Below, piece by piece: positions 1 to 8,827 of a stretch of DNA of 64,000 bases; position 1 is the stretch's first letter; each line of letters opens with the position of its first letter. The position numbers were made by a program, and so were the translations under genes. The stretch is from Paracoccus liaowanqingii (GTDB lineage Bacteria > Pseudomonadota > Alphaproteobacteria > Rhodobacterales > Rhodobacteraceae). The notes beneath the pieces are model-generated. The model did no database searches and was not told where the DNA came from. It saw only the letters and a list, made by a program, of their open reading frames with translations. The stretch covers positions 2,296,001 to 2,360,000 of the forward strand of contig NZ_CP038439.1 of NCBI RefSeq assembly GCF_004683865.2, written 5' to 3'.

Positions 1-1
1 T

Positions 2-931
2 CACGACTGGGTGCGGCTCCCTGACCTCGGTCCCGCCGCCCCTGAAAACCGCGTCTTCAGCTTCGATCGCAGCCTCGGGCGGCTGGTCTTCGGCGACGGC
101 TATGCCGGGCGCGTCCCCGCACCCGCGACCAATATCGCGTTGTCCGCGCGAATTGGCGGCGGGCCGGACGGAAACCATGCGGCAGGAATGATCTGGCGCG
201 CCGCAGAGCCAGGCCTGACCTTCGAGCTTCAATCGCTGGCGCCCGCCGAGGGCGGTGCGGAGCCCGAGCCCCTGGCCGAGGCCCGCGCGCGGGTGGCAGG
301 GGCGCTTGCGGCGCGTCACCGTGCGGTGACCTCCGAAGATTTCGTGGATCTGGCCGAAACCGCGCCGGGTATCGGCCCGCACCGGGCCTTTGTGATCGCG
401 GGCCACGATCCGAATTTCCCCTGCCTGTACATCGCCGACAGCGTGACGGTTTTCATCGTTCCGCGAACTGAAATCCACACACCCGCCCCGCGCGCCGACG
501 ACGGCGCGCTTTCCGTGATCGGCGCACGGCTCGACGCCGCGCGGATGCTGACCACGCGTGTCTTCGTGCGACGCCCGGCCTTCCGACCTGTCGATCTGAG
601 CATCGAGGTCTCGACGGCCACGGGCGCGCCCGGTCCGCTGGCGGAGATCCTGCGCCCGGTCCTGTCGGAGTATTTGCATCCCGGATTGGGCGGACCCTCC
701 GGCACCGGTTGGGACTTCGGTCGCCCGCTGCACCCTTCCGAACTGCTCCGGGTGGCCGAACCGGCATTGCCGGCCGGGGCGCGGGTCGAGCGCGTCGCGA
801 TTCGTCTTGGTGACACCGATGCGCCTGCTGAGGACTGCACCGAGGTCGCCACCGGCCCATCGGATCTGGTGCGGCTCAACCGTCTGGTCGTGCGCGTCCG
901 GCGCGAAGCAGCCGGGGAGGCCACGCTATGA
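2..931 (+). CDS. Baseplate-J-like protein of a contractile injection system, 5' truncated
   Basis: The reading frame is open from base 2, so the gene starts before the window and only its last 309 or so codons are here. The visible part carries a segment typical of baseplate J proteins (FSFDRSLGRLVFGDGYAGR) and a C-terminal stretch, YLHPGLGGPSGTGWDFGRP followed by a paired beta region, that I recognise from putative baseplate assembly proteins of tail-like particles. In the family such proteins form the wedge of the baseplate. It overlaps the next gene by ATGA, and the next gene is of the same kind, so two J-like subunits are encoded in tandem. An internal GTG at 11 is probably not the real start, because the residues before it (HDW) continue the family motif. 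Confidence 0.75.
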   Translation, partial: HDWVRLPDLGPAAPENRVFSFDRSLGRLVFGDGYAGRVPAPATNIALSARIGGGPDGNHAAGMIWRAAEPGLTFELQSLAPAEGGAEPEPLAEARARVAGALAARHRAVTSEDFVDLAETAPGIGPHRAFVIAGHDPNFPCLYIADSVTVFIVPRTEIHTPAPRADDGALSVIGARLDAARMLTTRVFVRRPAFRPVDLSIEVSTATGAPGPLAEILRPVLSEYLHPGLGGPSGTGWDFGRPLHPSELLRVAEPALPAGARVERVAIRLGDTDAPAEDCTEVATGPSDLVRLNRLVVRVRREAAGEATL

Positions 932-2955
932 CCCGTCCGTGGTGGGAGAGCCCGTGCGTACCGGCAACCATCGTGGATGGTGTGCCCGTGCTGATGCCGG
1001 GCGGTCGGGCTGCGGCGATTGCGGCGCTTCAGGCGCGCATCGCGGGCTATGTGCCCGAATGGCGCGACCTTGGCGAAGAGGATGCGGGCGTCGCGCTGGT
1101 ACGTCTGTTCGGGCTGCTACTCGACCCGATCCTCGCGCGCGCTGAACGGCTGCCCGAGAAGGCGATGGTGGAGTTCCTGTGTGCAGCCGGGCTGAGCCTG
1201 TCCTCCGCGCGCGCGGCCACCGCCATCGCCGTCTTCACGCCCGACGAGCGAAATACCGCGCCGGTGGAGATCCCGCCCGGCACGCGGTTGCTGAGCGCGC
1301 GGGCCGATGGCGAGAAGGGCGACGTCACTTGGGAAACCTCCATCGGGCTGAGCGTGCCCAACCTCACGCTGGTCGAACGCCAGGCCTTCGACGGCGAGGT
1401 CGTGTTGAAGGTATCCGAGGGCGAGACTTTCGCGGCCTTCGGCGACTGGCCCGAGGTCGGTGCCGCGCTCTATCTGGGGTTCGAGGGCGTCGGCCGGGTT
1501 GCCGGACAGCTTTCACTCGCGTTCGAACCTGCCGACAACGGCGCGCCATTGCCGGTGGCGGAGGGCGGCGCGGCGCTTCCGGTGCGCCCGGCACCACAGC
1601 TTCGTTGGGAAGCCCTGACCAATCGCGGCTTCCAGCCCGTCGATGTCGAGGCCGACACGACCGACGCGCTCGGCCGCACCGGGATCGTCACGCTTTCGCT
1701 TCCCAGCACGGTGGTTGCCGGGCGTCCCGCCGCTGTCGGTACCGGCGATCCGCTTTTCTGGCTGCGACTCCGGCTTGCCGGTGGAAGGCTCGACCCGTCG
1801 CCCCGGCTTCGCTCCGTTCACGCCCACGCGGTCGCCATCACGGCAGGTGAAACCGTGCGCAACGAATTCCCGGTACAGCAGGCTGCCGGGCAGTCGTCGC
1901 GCGTGAAGCTTGCACGCGCGCCAGTCCTTTCGGGGTCGGTCGTGCTGGAGGTCGACGAAGGTGCTTCGGGTGCCGACCTGTTCGCCTTGGATGAAGGGGA
2001 TGACGCAGGGACCGGATCCAGCGGCACCTTCCGGCAGTGGGAGGAAGTCGCGACGCTGGCCGGCCAGCGGCCCGACGCAAGGGTCTTCATGCTTGATACC
2101 GCCACTGGCGAGATCCTGTTCGGCGACGGGCGCGAGGGGCGCGCACCGCCGCCAGGCATCCGGGTCGTGGCGGTGCGCGCCTACTCAGTCACCCTCGGGG
2201 CGGCGGGCAATGTCGACGTGGATGCGATAACGCGCCTGCCGGTGCGGATCACGGGCGTCTCGGGGGTGACCAACCCGTTTCGGGCCGAAGGCGGCGCCGC
2301 TGCCGAGGAACCGGCGGCAGCAATTGGCACGGGCCCGGCCATGATCAAGACACGTGGACGGGCGGTCAGCACCGGCGACATGGCGCTGCTCGCCCGGCAA
2401 GCCCCCGGCGCGAATGTCCTGAAGGCCTATGCGCTGAGCGGGATCGATCCGGCCTTTCCCGGCGCGAACCGGCCCGGCACCGTCGGTGTCTTCATCGTGC
2501 CGCGCCGCGATCTTTCGGAGCCATCCGATGCCCCGCCGGTGTCGACGAGTGCCACGCTTGGCGCGGTCGCGCGGCATCTGGCGCGGGCGGTCGGGCCGCT
2601 GGGCGCGCGAATCGTCGCGGCCGCGCCGCGTTATGAGAGGGTGCGGATCGAGGCGACGCTGGCCGTGGCAGCCGGGGCCGACCCGTTGGCAGCCGAACGC
2701 GCCGCCCGCGCTGCGCTCGACCGCTGGCTGAACCCGGAAGCCGCGGAATGGCGGATCGGCGCGGTGCTGCGCCATGCCGACCTGACCCATGTCGTCCTGG
2801 AAGCCGATGACGGCATCGCGGCGGTGCCGTTCCTGGCGGTGACGCTCGACGGGATCGGATACCCGGCCTGCGCGGACGTGGCCCTGCGCCGCTTCAGCCT
2901 GCCCTGGCCGGACCGGCATCGACTTGTCGTGGAAACCGAGGAGGCCCAAGCATGA
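928..2955 (+). CDS. Putative baseplate assembly protein (J-like), 675 aa
   Basis: This encodes a 675-residue protein of the putative baseplate assembly family found in phage-tail-like injection clusters. The N-terminus (PEWRDLGEEDAGVALVRLF) is the usual opening helix of the family. The middle is beta-rich, with TGEILFGDGREGRAPPPG near residues 388-405, equivalent to the FGDG motif in the preceding gene. The C-terminal third (GTVGVFIVPRRDL, then two paired beta modules) matches the end of J-like proteins. It starts with the ATG inside the ATGA overlap and ends in another ATGA overlap with the next gene, so translation is probably coupled. The role as a baseplate wedge subunit is inferred from family and context. 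Confidence 0.8.
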   Translation: MTRPWWESPCVPATIVDGVPVLMPGGRAAAIAALQARIAGYVPEWRDLGEEDAGVALVRLFGLLLDPILARAERLPEKAMVEFLCAAGLSLSSARAATAIAVFTPDERNTAPVEIPPGTRLLSARADGEKGDVTWETSIGLSVPNLTLVERQAFDGEVVLKVSEGETFAAFGDWPEVGAALYLGFEGVGRVAGQLSLAFEPADNGAPLPVAEGGAALPVRPAPQLRWEALTNRGFQPVDVEADTTDALGRTGIVTLSLPSTVVAGRPAAVGTGDPLFWLRLRLAGGRLDPSPRLRSVHAHAVAITAGETVRNEFPVQQAAGQSSRVKLARAPVLSGSVVLEVDEGASGADLFALDEGDDAGTGSSGTFRQWEEVATLAGQRPDARVFMLDTATGEILFGDGREGRAPPPGIRVVAVRAYSVTLGAAGNVDVDAITRLPVRITGVSGVTNPFRAEGGAAAEEPAAAIGTGPAMIKTRGRAVSTGDMALLARQAPGANVLKAYALSGIDPAFPGANRPGTVGVFIVPRRDLSEPSDAPPVSTSATLGAVARHLARAVGPLGARIVAAAPRYERVRIEATLAVAAGADPLAAERAARAALDRWLNPEAAEWRIGAVLRHADLTHVVLEADDGIAAVPFLAVTLDGIGYPACADVALRRFSLPWPDRHRLVVETEEAQA

Positions 2956-4997
2956 GCTGCCTTCCGAACGAGCCCCGGTTCCGGCTTCTCGACCACCTGA
3001 CCGGCTGGGACGAATACAGCGCGCAGGGCTTGACGGGCCTAGGCGACGATGGCGGCGTCCGGATGGAAGGCGGCCTGGAGGGGCTGACGCCCGACGCGAT
3101 CGATCCCTACATTCCGCTGCCTGCCCTGGCGCCGGGCTGCAACCCGTACGACTGGTATCTGGCGGCGCGCGCGGCTCCGGCCAGCACGATCAGGGCACTT
3201 GACGGCTGTTCAAACAAATGGCGCGAGGCCTGGCCGCGCGGCTGCGTTCCCGTGGCCTTCGGGCGTGCCGTCGCGGTCGCCGTAGATCGCCACAGGGTCG
3301 CGGTGGCGGATGCGGCAGCGGGGCGGGTCTGGGTGCTGCTTCTGAAGGGCGCGCGGATCCTGGCCGAGATCGCGGTGGACGCGCCCCGCGATGTCAGCTT
3401 CGGACCTGCGGGCGAGATCGTCGTCGCGGCCCATGGCGGCACCGCGCTGTTGCGTTTCACCCCCAACGGCCGACCGCTTGGCGCATGGCTCGCCGCATTG
3501 CCGGAAGGCCGCATCGCCCGGATCGCGCATGATGCGAAGGGCCGCCTCTGGCTCGCGGTCGAGGCCGGGGCGGATCGCTTTACCCTCCACGCGCAGGAAA
3601 CAGTTGCCGATCCGGCGTTTGTGCCGCGCGACGCCGACGACTTGACGACTGCCTTCACCCGCACGGCGATGCTGCGCAGCGACCGCTCGGGTTTCTGCCT
3701 TCTGCGCGGCGACGGCCACGGAACCGAGACGACGTTCTGCTGGGACTGGTTCGGGCGGTCGATTGCCGCCGATTGCGTCGGCAGCGCTGAGGGCGCGGCC
3801 TTTGCCCGTCAGGGCCAGCTTCTGACCCGCGCGCTCGACAGCGGCATCCCGCGCTGCCGCTGGCACCGCCTGATCCTCGACGCTGAGATCCCGGCGGGCA
3901 CCCGGCTCGGCCTTGCCGTCGCCACCAGCGAGACGGCGCTTCCGACGGCACAGGGCACCGTCGATCCCGATTGGGCAGGATTCGCGCCGGGCCTGCCGCA
4001 TCCCGGAGACTGGCAGGTCATCGAGCCCGGCCAGCTTGACGCGCTGATCCGCACCCCGCCGGGGCGTTACCTTTTCCTCCGTTTGCGCCTGAGCGGCGAT
4101 GGCAGCGCCACGCCGCGAGTACGGCGCATCCACATCGACTTTCCGCGCGCCACCTCAGCCGATCTGCTGCCTTCCGTCTACCGCGAGGAGGGCGTGGCAG
4201 GCGATTTCACCGAACGATTTCTCAGCCTCTTCGACGCGAGCCTCGGGATGGTCGATGCCGCCGTCGCCCAGTTTCCGGCGCTGATCGATGGTGCCCGCGC
4301 CCGCGACGAGGTGCTGCCGTGGATCGCGCGCTTCCTTGCCGTCTCGCTGGACGAGACATGGGACGCCGCGACCCGGCGGCGGATCCTCAGGGCAGCACCC
4401 GATCTGTTCCGCCGCCGCGGCACGCGCGCCGGGCTGGCCGCATCGATCCGGCTTGCCTATGATCTTTCCGACGATCCGGCAATCACCGAACACGGGCTTG
4501 AACGCAACTGGGGCGCTGTGGCGGCGTCCGGCGCGCCCGGTCCCGCCGATGCCCGCCTGGGGCGCACTCGGCTGTTCAGCCGCAAGAGCGCGCGGCTGAC
4601 CTTGGGCGTCTCGCCGCTGGGCCGAACGCCGGTGATGAGCTACGGCGATCCCGCCGCCGATCCCCATACCACGGGCGCGTTCCGCTTCACGGTTGCCGTG
4701 CCATCCGGCGTCGGGGCACAGACCGATGCGCTGTCGCGGCTGGTGGACGGGCAGAAGCCGGCCCATACGCTTGCCGTCCTCAGCGTCGGCAGCAGCACAG
4801 GGTTCCGGCTTGGCGGCGCGCTTCGGATCGGCATCGACACCCTGATCGCATGGCCTGCGCCACATGTGCTTGGCACGTCCCGTGGCCAGCTTGGCCACAC
4901 CACGATCCTTGGCGGGTCCGCGCCGCCCGGTCCCGTGCTCGGCCGCAGCACCCTGACCAGCCCGCCCGCCGCCCAACCCATGTCCTGTCCGGAGTGA
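2952..4997 (+). CDS. Tail-protein-I-like baseplate protein with propeller-like N-terminus
   Basis: This is a 681-residue protein with two parts. Residues about 90-230 consist of short beta repeats of the type VAVADAAAGRVWVLL and ISFGPAGEIVVAAHGG-like strands, resembling NHL or beta-propeller blades. Residues about 395-510 (ADLLPSVYREEG, FLSLFDASLGMVDAAV, LPWIARFLAVSLDETWD, FRRRGTRAGLAASIRLAY) match the phage tail protein I family, which joins the baseplate wedges in tail-like particles. The last 170 residues are unrecognised. The gene overlaps the upstream baseplate gene by ATGA and ends 5 bases before the next start. The baseplate assignment rests on the middle domain; the binding role of the N-terminal domain is unknown. 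Confidence 0.72.
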   Translation: MSCLPNEPRFRLLDHLTGWDEYSAQGLTGLGDDGGVRMEGGLEGLTPDAIDPYIPLPALAPGCNPYDWYLAARAAPASTIRALDGCSNKWREAWPRGCVPVAFGRAVAVAVDRHRVAVADAAAGRVWVLLLKGARILAEIAVDAPRDVSFGPAGEIVVAAHGGTALLRFTPNGRPLGAWLAALPEGRIARIAHDAKGRLWLAVEAGADRFTLHAQETVADPAFVPRDADDLTTAFTRTAMLRSDRSGFCLLRGDGHGTETTFCWDWFGRSIAADCVGSAEGAAFARQGQLLTRALDSGIPRCRWHRLILDAEIPAGTRLGLAVATSETALPTAQGTVDPDWAGFAPGLPHPGDWQVIEPGQLDALIRTPPGRYLFLRLRLSGDGSATPRVRRIHIDFPRATSADLLPSVYREEGVAGDFTERFLSLFDASLGMVDAAVAQFPALIDGARARDEVLPWIARFLAVSLDETWDAATRRRILRAAPDLFRRRGTRAGLAASIRLAYDLSDDPAITEHGLERNWGAVAASGAPGPADARLGRTRLFSRKSARLTLGVSPLGRTPVMSYGDPAADPHTTGAFRFTVAVPSGVGAQTDALSRLVDGQKPAHTLAVLSVGSSTGFRLGGALRIGIDTLIAWPAPHVLGTSRGQLGHTTILGGSAPPGPVLGRSTLTSPPAAQPMSCPE

Positions 4998-5002
4998 GAG
5001 TG

Positions 5003-6451
5003 ATGGAAGACCAAATCCACGACGATCCCTGCAGCGACGACCGGGGCCCCTGCAATTGCCTGCACCGCCCGGTCCGGATGAACTATTTCCACGGCCAGCT
5101 CATCTGCGAGCGCGATCTTCGGACCGAGCAGACCTATTTCCGTGAGAAGCTGAAGCACGCCCATCGCTGCGTGTACGGTTACGGCATCCTTTGCGGGATG
5201 GTCGTGCACCCTGTCGCACCGCCGGAGGAATGCCTGCCCGACGACAGCGCGCGCCGGAAGGAATTGCGCGCGCAGATCGCTAGGCTCAAGGAGGAATTGA
5301 CCGCGCTCAAAGAGAAGGCCCGCGAGGCGCAGGACGAGAAGGAGATCAAGGAGATCGATGCCCGCATCGACGCGGTTGCCGCCGAACGCGAGAAACTATT
5401 GCAGGAGCTTGACCGGCTGAACGGCGACCGCCCCGATCAGTCAGACGATCCTTGCGAGAAGGACAGCCCGCCGCTGCATCTGGTGCGCGTAACTTGCGGG
5501 GCTGCGATCGACTGCAACGGCAACGACGTGATCCTTGCGGGCGACCGGATCGTGGATGTGATGGCGCTGTTGAAATCGTCAGAACGCGAACAGCTGGCCG
5601 ACGGCGCACCGCACCGGCTCTATCTGAGCCTCTGTTATGAAGAATGCGGCCGCGAGCCGACGCGCCCCTTCGCCATGGACGACTGCGCCACGACGAATGC
5701 CTGCCAGATGGCGCGGGTTGCCGAAGGCGCGCGGATCATCGCATCACTGACCGCCCCCGTAGACGATAGGCGCTGCGAGCCCTGTTGCACCTGCTGCGAC
5801 GAGGCCTGCTTGCTACTCGCCGCGATCGAGGTCGTAAAGGACGAACCCATCGGAGGCGCGGATATCGACCATTCCGTCCGCCGGCGTTTCGGGCTTTACG
5901 ACCCGACCGTCATCACCGGGATCAGCTGGGCGCATGGCGCCACCTATTCGGCCCGGACGGCCAACGCGATCCTCGGCACCAAGGACAAGGACGGCGGCAT
6001 CGAGATCACCTTCTCGCGCCCCGTGCATGTGGCGACGATCACCCCAGGCACCGTGGAACTCATGCGCATCACCGGCGGCCGGGGGCTATCGGGCGTGATC
6101 GCGGCGATGGAGGGCGAGTTCGTCGATCTGCCCGCCGACGGGATGGTCGACCGCATCCGGTACCGCGACGCCACGGGCGAGACGGTCCAGCAGAAAGACA
6201 GGATCATGATCGTAGTGCGCGCGCCGTTCCTGCTCGACCGCTGCTGCCGACCGCTCGAGGGGCTGCATGTCGGCGGGCGCGTTCCACGCCTCAGGATCGA
6301 AAACGCGGCCGACGAGGCCGCCCGCAAGGAGGAGGCCGAGGCCGGCCTGCCCCACCGTGAAGTTTGCAACCATCCGCCCCACGGGCCGATGCCCTGGACA
6401 ACCTCCGGACCCGGCAATTTCGAAAGCTGGTTCTGGATCGCCGGGGAATAG
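5003..6451 (+). CDS. eCIS-associated protein with FHGQLICERDL module, coiled coil and Cys clusters
   Basis: I do not know a function for this 482-residue protein. The start at 5003 follows a GGAGTGAGAG Shine-Dalgarno region; the frame stays open upstream into the previous gene. Residues about 22-65 (MNYFHGQLICERDLRTEQTY, then HAHRCVYGYGILCGM) form a module repeated in the next two genes. Residues about 80-140 are a charged coiled coil (many E, K, R with heptad leucines) that interrupts the fold. Cysteine clusters occur, such as CEPCCTCCDEAC, which is unusual for a cytoplasmic bacterial protein and suggests metal binding or structural disulfides. Its position inside the tail operon suggests a particle accessory or fibre-like component; that is inference. 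Confidence 0.7.
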   Translation: MEDQIHDDPCSDDRGPCNCLHRPVRMNYFHGQLICERDLRTEQTYFREKLKHAHRCVYGYGILCGMVVHPVAPPEECLPDDSARRKELRAQIARLKEELTALKEKAREAQDEKEIKEIDARIDAVAAEREKLLQELDRLNGDRPDQSDDPCEKDSPPLHLVRVTCGAAIDCNGNDVILAGDRIVDVMALLKSSEREQLADGAPHRLYLSLCYEECGREPTRPFAMDDCATTNACQMARVAEGARIIASLTAPVDDRRCEPCCTCCDEACLLLAAIEVVKDEPIGGADIDHSVRRRFGLYDPTVITGISWAHGATYSARTANAILGTKDKDGGIEITFSRPVHVATITPGTVELMRITGGRGLSGVIAAMEGEFVDLPADGMVDRIRYRDATGETVQQKDRIMIVVRAPFLLDRCCRPLEGLHVGGRVPRLRIENAADEAARKEEAEAGLPHREVCNHPPHGPMPWTTSGPGNFESWFWIAGE

Positions 6452-6460
6452 GAGGTCACC

Positions 6461-8827
6461 ATGTCGACAACACCTAGGAAATCGGGATGCGGCTGCGGCG
6501 GACACGGCAGCGATCATGGCGGCGGCCACACATCAACCGGTGGCGGCGGCGGTTGCACCTGCGGCGGCGCTTCCGGGGTCTGCACCGACCTGAACTTCAA
6601 GCAGCCGCGCTTCTTCGCCGGCCAGCTTCTGACCGAGGACGACCTGCAGGCGCTGACCGAGTATGTGGTTGGCAAGAACCGTCTGCACAATCGCTTCCTC
6701 TTCGGCGACGGCGTGGTCTGCGGGCTGACCGTCACCTGCCATCCCTGCGGCGGCGGCAAAGTAAGCGTGGCACCGGGCTTTGCGCTCGATTGCTGCGGCA
6801 ACGACCTTCTTGTGCCCTGCAAGGAGGACATCGACATAAAGGCGTTGATCCGCGACCTGCGCAAGCGCCAACTGGCGGGCTACGATTGCGGCGATCCTTG
6901 TGACGAGAAAGAGTCCGACACGCGCAGCTACGGGCTCTATCTGACCTATACCGAGACGCTGGAGGATCCAGTCACCCCCTATGGCAGCGGTGACCCCTGC
7001 GGCCAGCAAGCCTGCGAACCGACACGGGTCTGCGAAGGCTACAGGTTCGAATTGCGCTGCGATTGCGGCCAGCCCGCGCGGACCGACCTTTTCAAGCGCA
7101 TTGCCGAATGCATCGGTGATCTCCGACTGGCGACAGCCGCCATTTCCAAGGCGCAGACGGCGCAGGCACAGGCGATTCAGATCGACCGCGCGGCCTTTGC
7201 GATTAAAGCCGAGACACCGATTCCTTTCGAAGCGGCGAGCATCCGCACCCTGCGCGAGGTCACGCCGGAACTGGCCACGCTGAACGAGTTCTCGATCGAC
7301 GACGACAGCGATGTCGAAGGTGAAGGCAAAAGCCCGCCGAAGTACAAGCTGGATGAACAGGCGCTGCGCCTGCATGTCGCCCAGATGCAGGTCCTGACTG
7401 GCGCCATCACGCGGTTCCGGGCACTTGCCTCCAAGGAAAAGGCGTCGATTCTGGGAAACAATGCGGAACTCAAAGACCTGCTCCATGCAGCGGAAGTCAC
7501 TATTGCCGCCGCGGGTCCGCGGATCAAAATGCTGGCCCCCACAACCCTGAAGACCCTGATCGCGCGCACCGAGGCCGAGGAGGCCGTCCGGCTGTCGCAG
7601 AAATATGTGATTGGGGATCAGTCCGAGGAACGCTATGCTTCGGTCGAGGCAAAGCTGGTCGCGCTGAACACGCCGGTCTCCTACAAGCAGATCGGCCGGG
7701 TAAGGAATGACGCGGCGCTGCTCAAGGGCTGGCTTCTGGGCAGGCTCGACCACGCGACGAGCCTGACCCGCTGCGATCTGGCCGACCGGCTGCGCCGGGT
7801 CCGGATCGAAACAGTGCCGGGCCGTGATCCGCAAAGCGATATCGCCGAGTTGAGCGCCACCAGCCGCGGCGTGCAGGAACTTGTCAAGATCCTGTTTGAA
7901 TATCTCATCGACTGCATCTGCCTGGCGCTCAATCCACCGTGCCAGACCTGCGACGATCAGGGTGTCCTGCTGGCCTGCCTGACCGTGAAGGACTGCGAGG
8001 TCGTGGACATCTGCAACATGTCGCGCCGCTTCGTGCTGACGCCGGTGGCCATCCGCTACTGGCTGCCGCCCATAGGTATCGTTGGCGACCTGATGAAACG
8101 GCTCTGCTGCGACTTCGATGTCGGCAAGGTGTTTGGCCGCGCAAAGCCCGGCCCGCACGACAATCCCCGCGAAGTCGTGTCTGAACTTTCCTCGGTGCGC
8201 GCCGAGGAAATGACGATCTCGCGGACCTATGCGCCGATGGTGAGCGAGGCCGCAACCGACGAAAACATGGCCCTCCTGCTGAAACAGTACCGGATAGAGC
8301 CGCGGGACGTGGAAAACATCACCGCGTTCTCGTCCAATCTGGCGCTGCTGTCGGCAAGTGCGGCCGCCATAGACCTTGGCGCGCTCGGACGTCGTGGCGG
8401 CGCGATCTCGAACATTTTCGGCGGACGCACTCCAGGGCGAGAGTCGGGCCGAGAGCCTTCCTCCAATGACGCGGAGTTGCATGATGCCGTATCCAAGGCG
8501 GTCGTGGCAGAGGTTGCCGCTTCGCGCGGGCAGGCGGAGCGCGCGCTGGCCGCCTCGCTTGGCAAAACGGTCGACGCATCCGTCGCCGAGTTGCGCGCCG
8601 ACCTTTCCGCGAGCGTCACGAAAGACCTGACGGGACTGCTTGAGAAGCGGGTCACCGAAGATGTGAAATCGGCCATCGCCCGCGAACTGACCGAGGCCAA
8701 GCTGCGACGGGCGATCCAGGGCACTGACACGGTCAAGGCGCTTCAGGACGAGAACCGCAAGCTGACGAGCGATCTGAAAAAGCTCACCGACGCTGTAGAC
8801 GCGCTGAGAAAAGGAGGCACGGCATGA
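6461..8827 (+). CDS. eCIS-associated Cys/Gly-rich protein with FFAGQLLTEDDL module, 788 aa
   Basis: This is a 788-residue protein of unknown function. The first 45 residues are extremely rich in Gly, Cys and His (GCGCGGHGSDHGGGH and CTCGG), which looks like a metal-binding or flexible tip. It is followed by FKQPRFFAGQLLTEDDLQAL and KNRLHNRFLFGDGVVCGL, the same module as in the genes before and after. More Cys pairs follow (DCCGN, CDCG, PPCQTCDDQG, DCEVVDICN). Residues about 670-785 are a long helical, probably coiled-coil tail. The start is preceded by GGAGGTCACC. It overlaps the next gene by ATGA. A structural or tip role in the injection particle is plausible but not shown. Confidence 0.7.
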   Translation: MSTTPRKSGCGCGGHGSDHGGGHTSTGGGGGCTCGGASGVCTDLNFKQPRFFAGQLLTEDDLQALTEYVVGKNRLHNRFLFGDGVVCGLTVTCHPCGGGKVSVAPGFALDCCGNDLLVPCKEDIDIKALIRDLRKRQLAGYDCGDPCDEKESDTRSYGLYLTYTETLEDPVTPYGSGDPCGQQACEPTRVCEGYRFELRCDCGQPARTDLFKRIAECIGDLRLATAAISKAQTAQAQAIQIDRAAFAIKAETPIPFEAASIRTLREVTPELATLNEFSIDDDSDVEGEGKSPPKYKLDEQALRLHVAQMQVLTGAITRFRALASKEKASILGNNAELKDLLHAAEVTIAAAGPRIKMLAPTTLKTLIARTEAEEAVRLSQKYVIGDQSEERYASVEAKLVALNTPVSYKQIGRVRNDAALLKGWLLGRLDHATSLTRCDLADRLRRVRIETVPGRDPQSDIAELSATSRGVQELVKILFEYLIDCICLALNPPCQTCDDQGVLLACLTVKDCEVVDICNMSRRFVLTPVAIRYWLPPIGIVGDLMKRLCCDFDVGKVFGRAKPGPHDNPREVVSELSSVRAEEMTISRTYAPMVSEAATDENMALLLKQYRIEPRDVENITAFSSNLALLSASAAAIDLGALGRRGGAISNIFGGRTPGRESGREPSSNDAELHDAVSKAVVAEVAASRGQAERALAASLGKTVDASVAELRADLSASVTKDLTGLLEKRVTEDVKSAIARELTEAKLRRAIQGTDTVKALQDENRKLTSDLKKLTDAVDALRKGGTA

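Noticed and set aside
4850..5002. Upstream extension of the 482-aa protein
   Set aside because: The open frame continues into the preceding gene, but ATG 5003 has a Shine-Dalgarno sequence and the extra residues lie wholly within the upstream coding sequence.
6533..8482. A 649-codon open frame antisense to the 788-aa protein
   Set aside because: High GC leaves long open frames in the shadow of real genes. This one lacks a ribosome binding site and any recognisable domain, and the + strand protein has clear paralogues.
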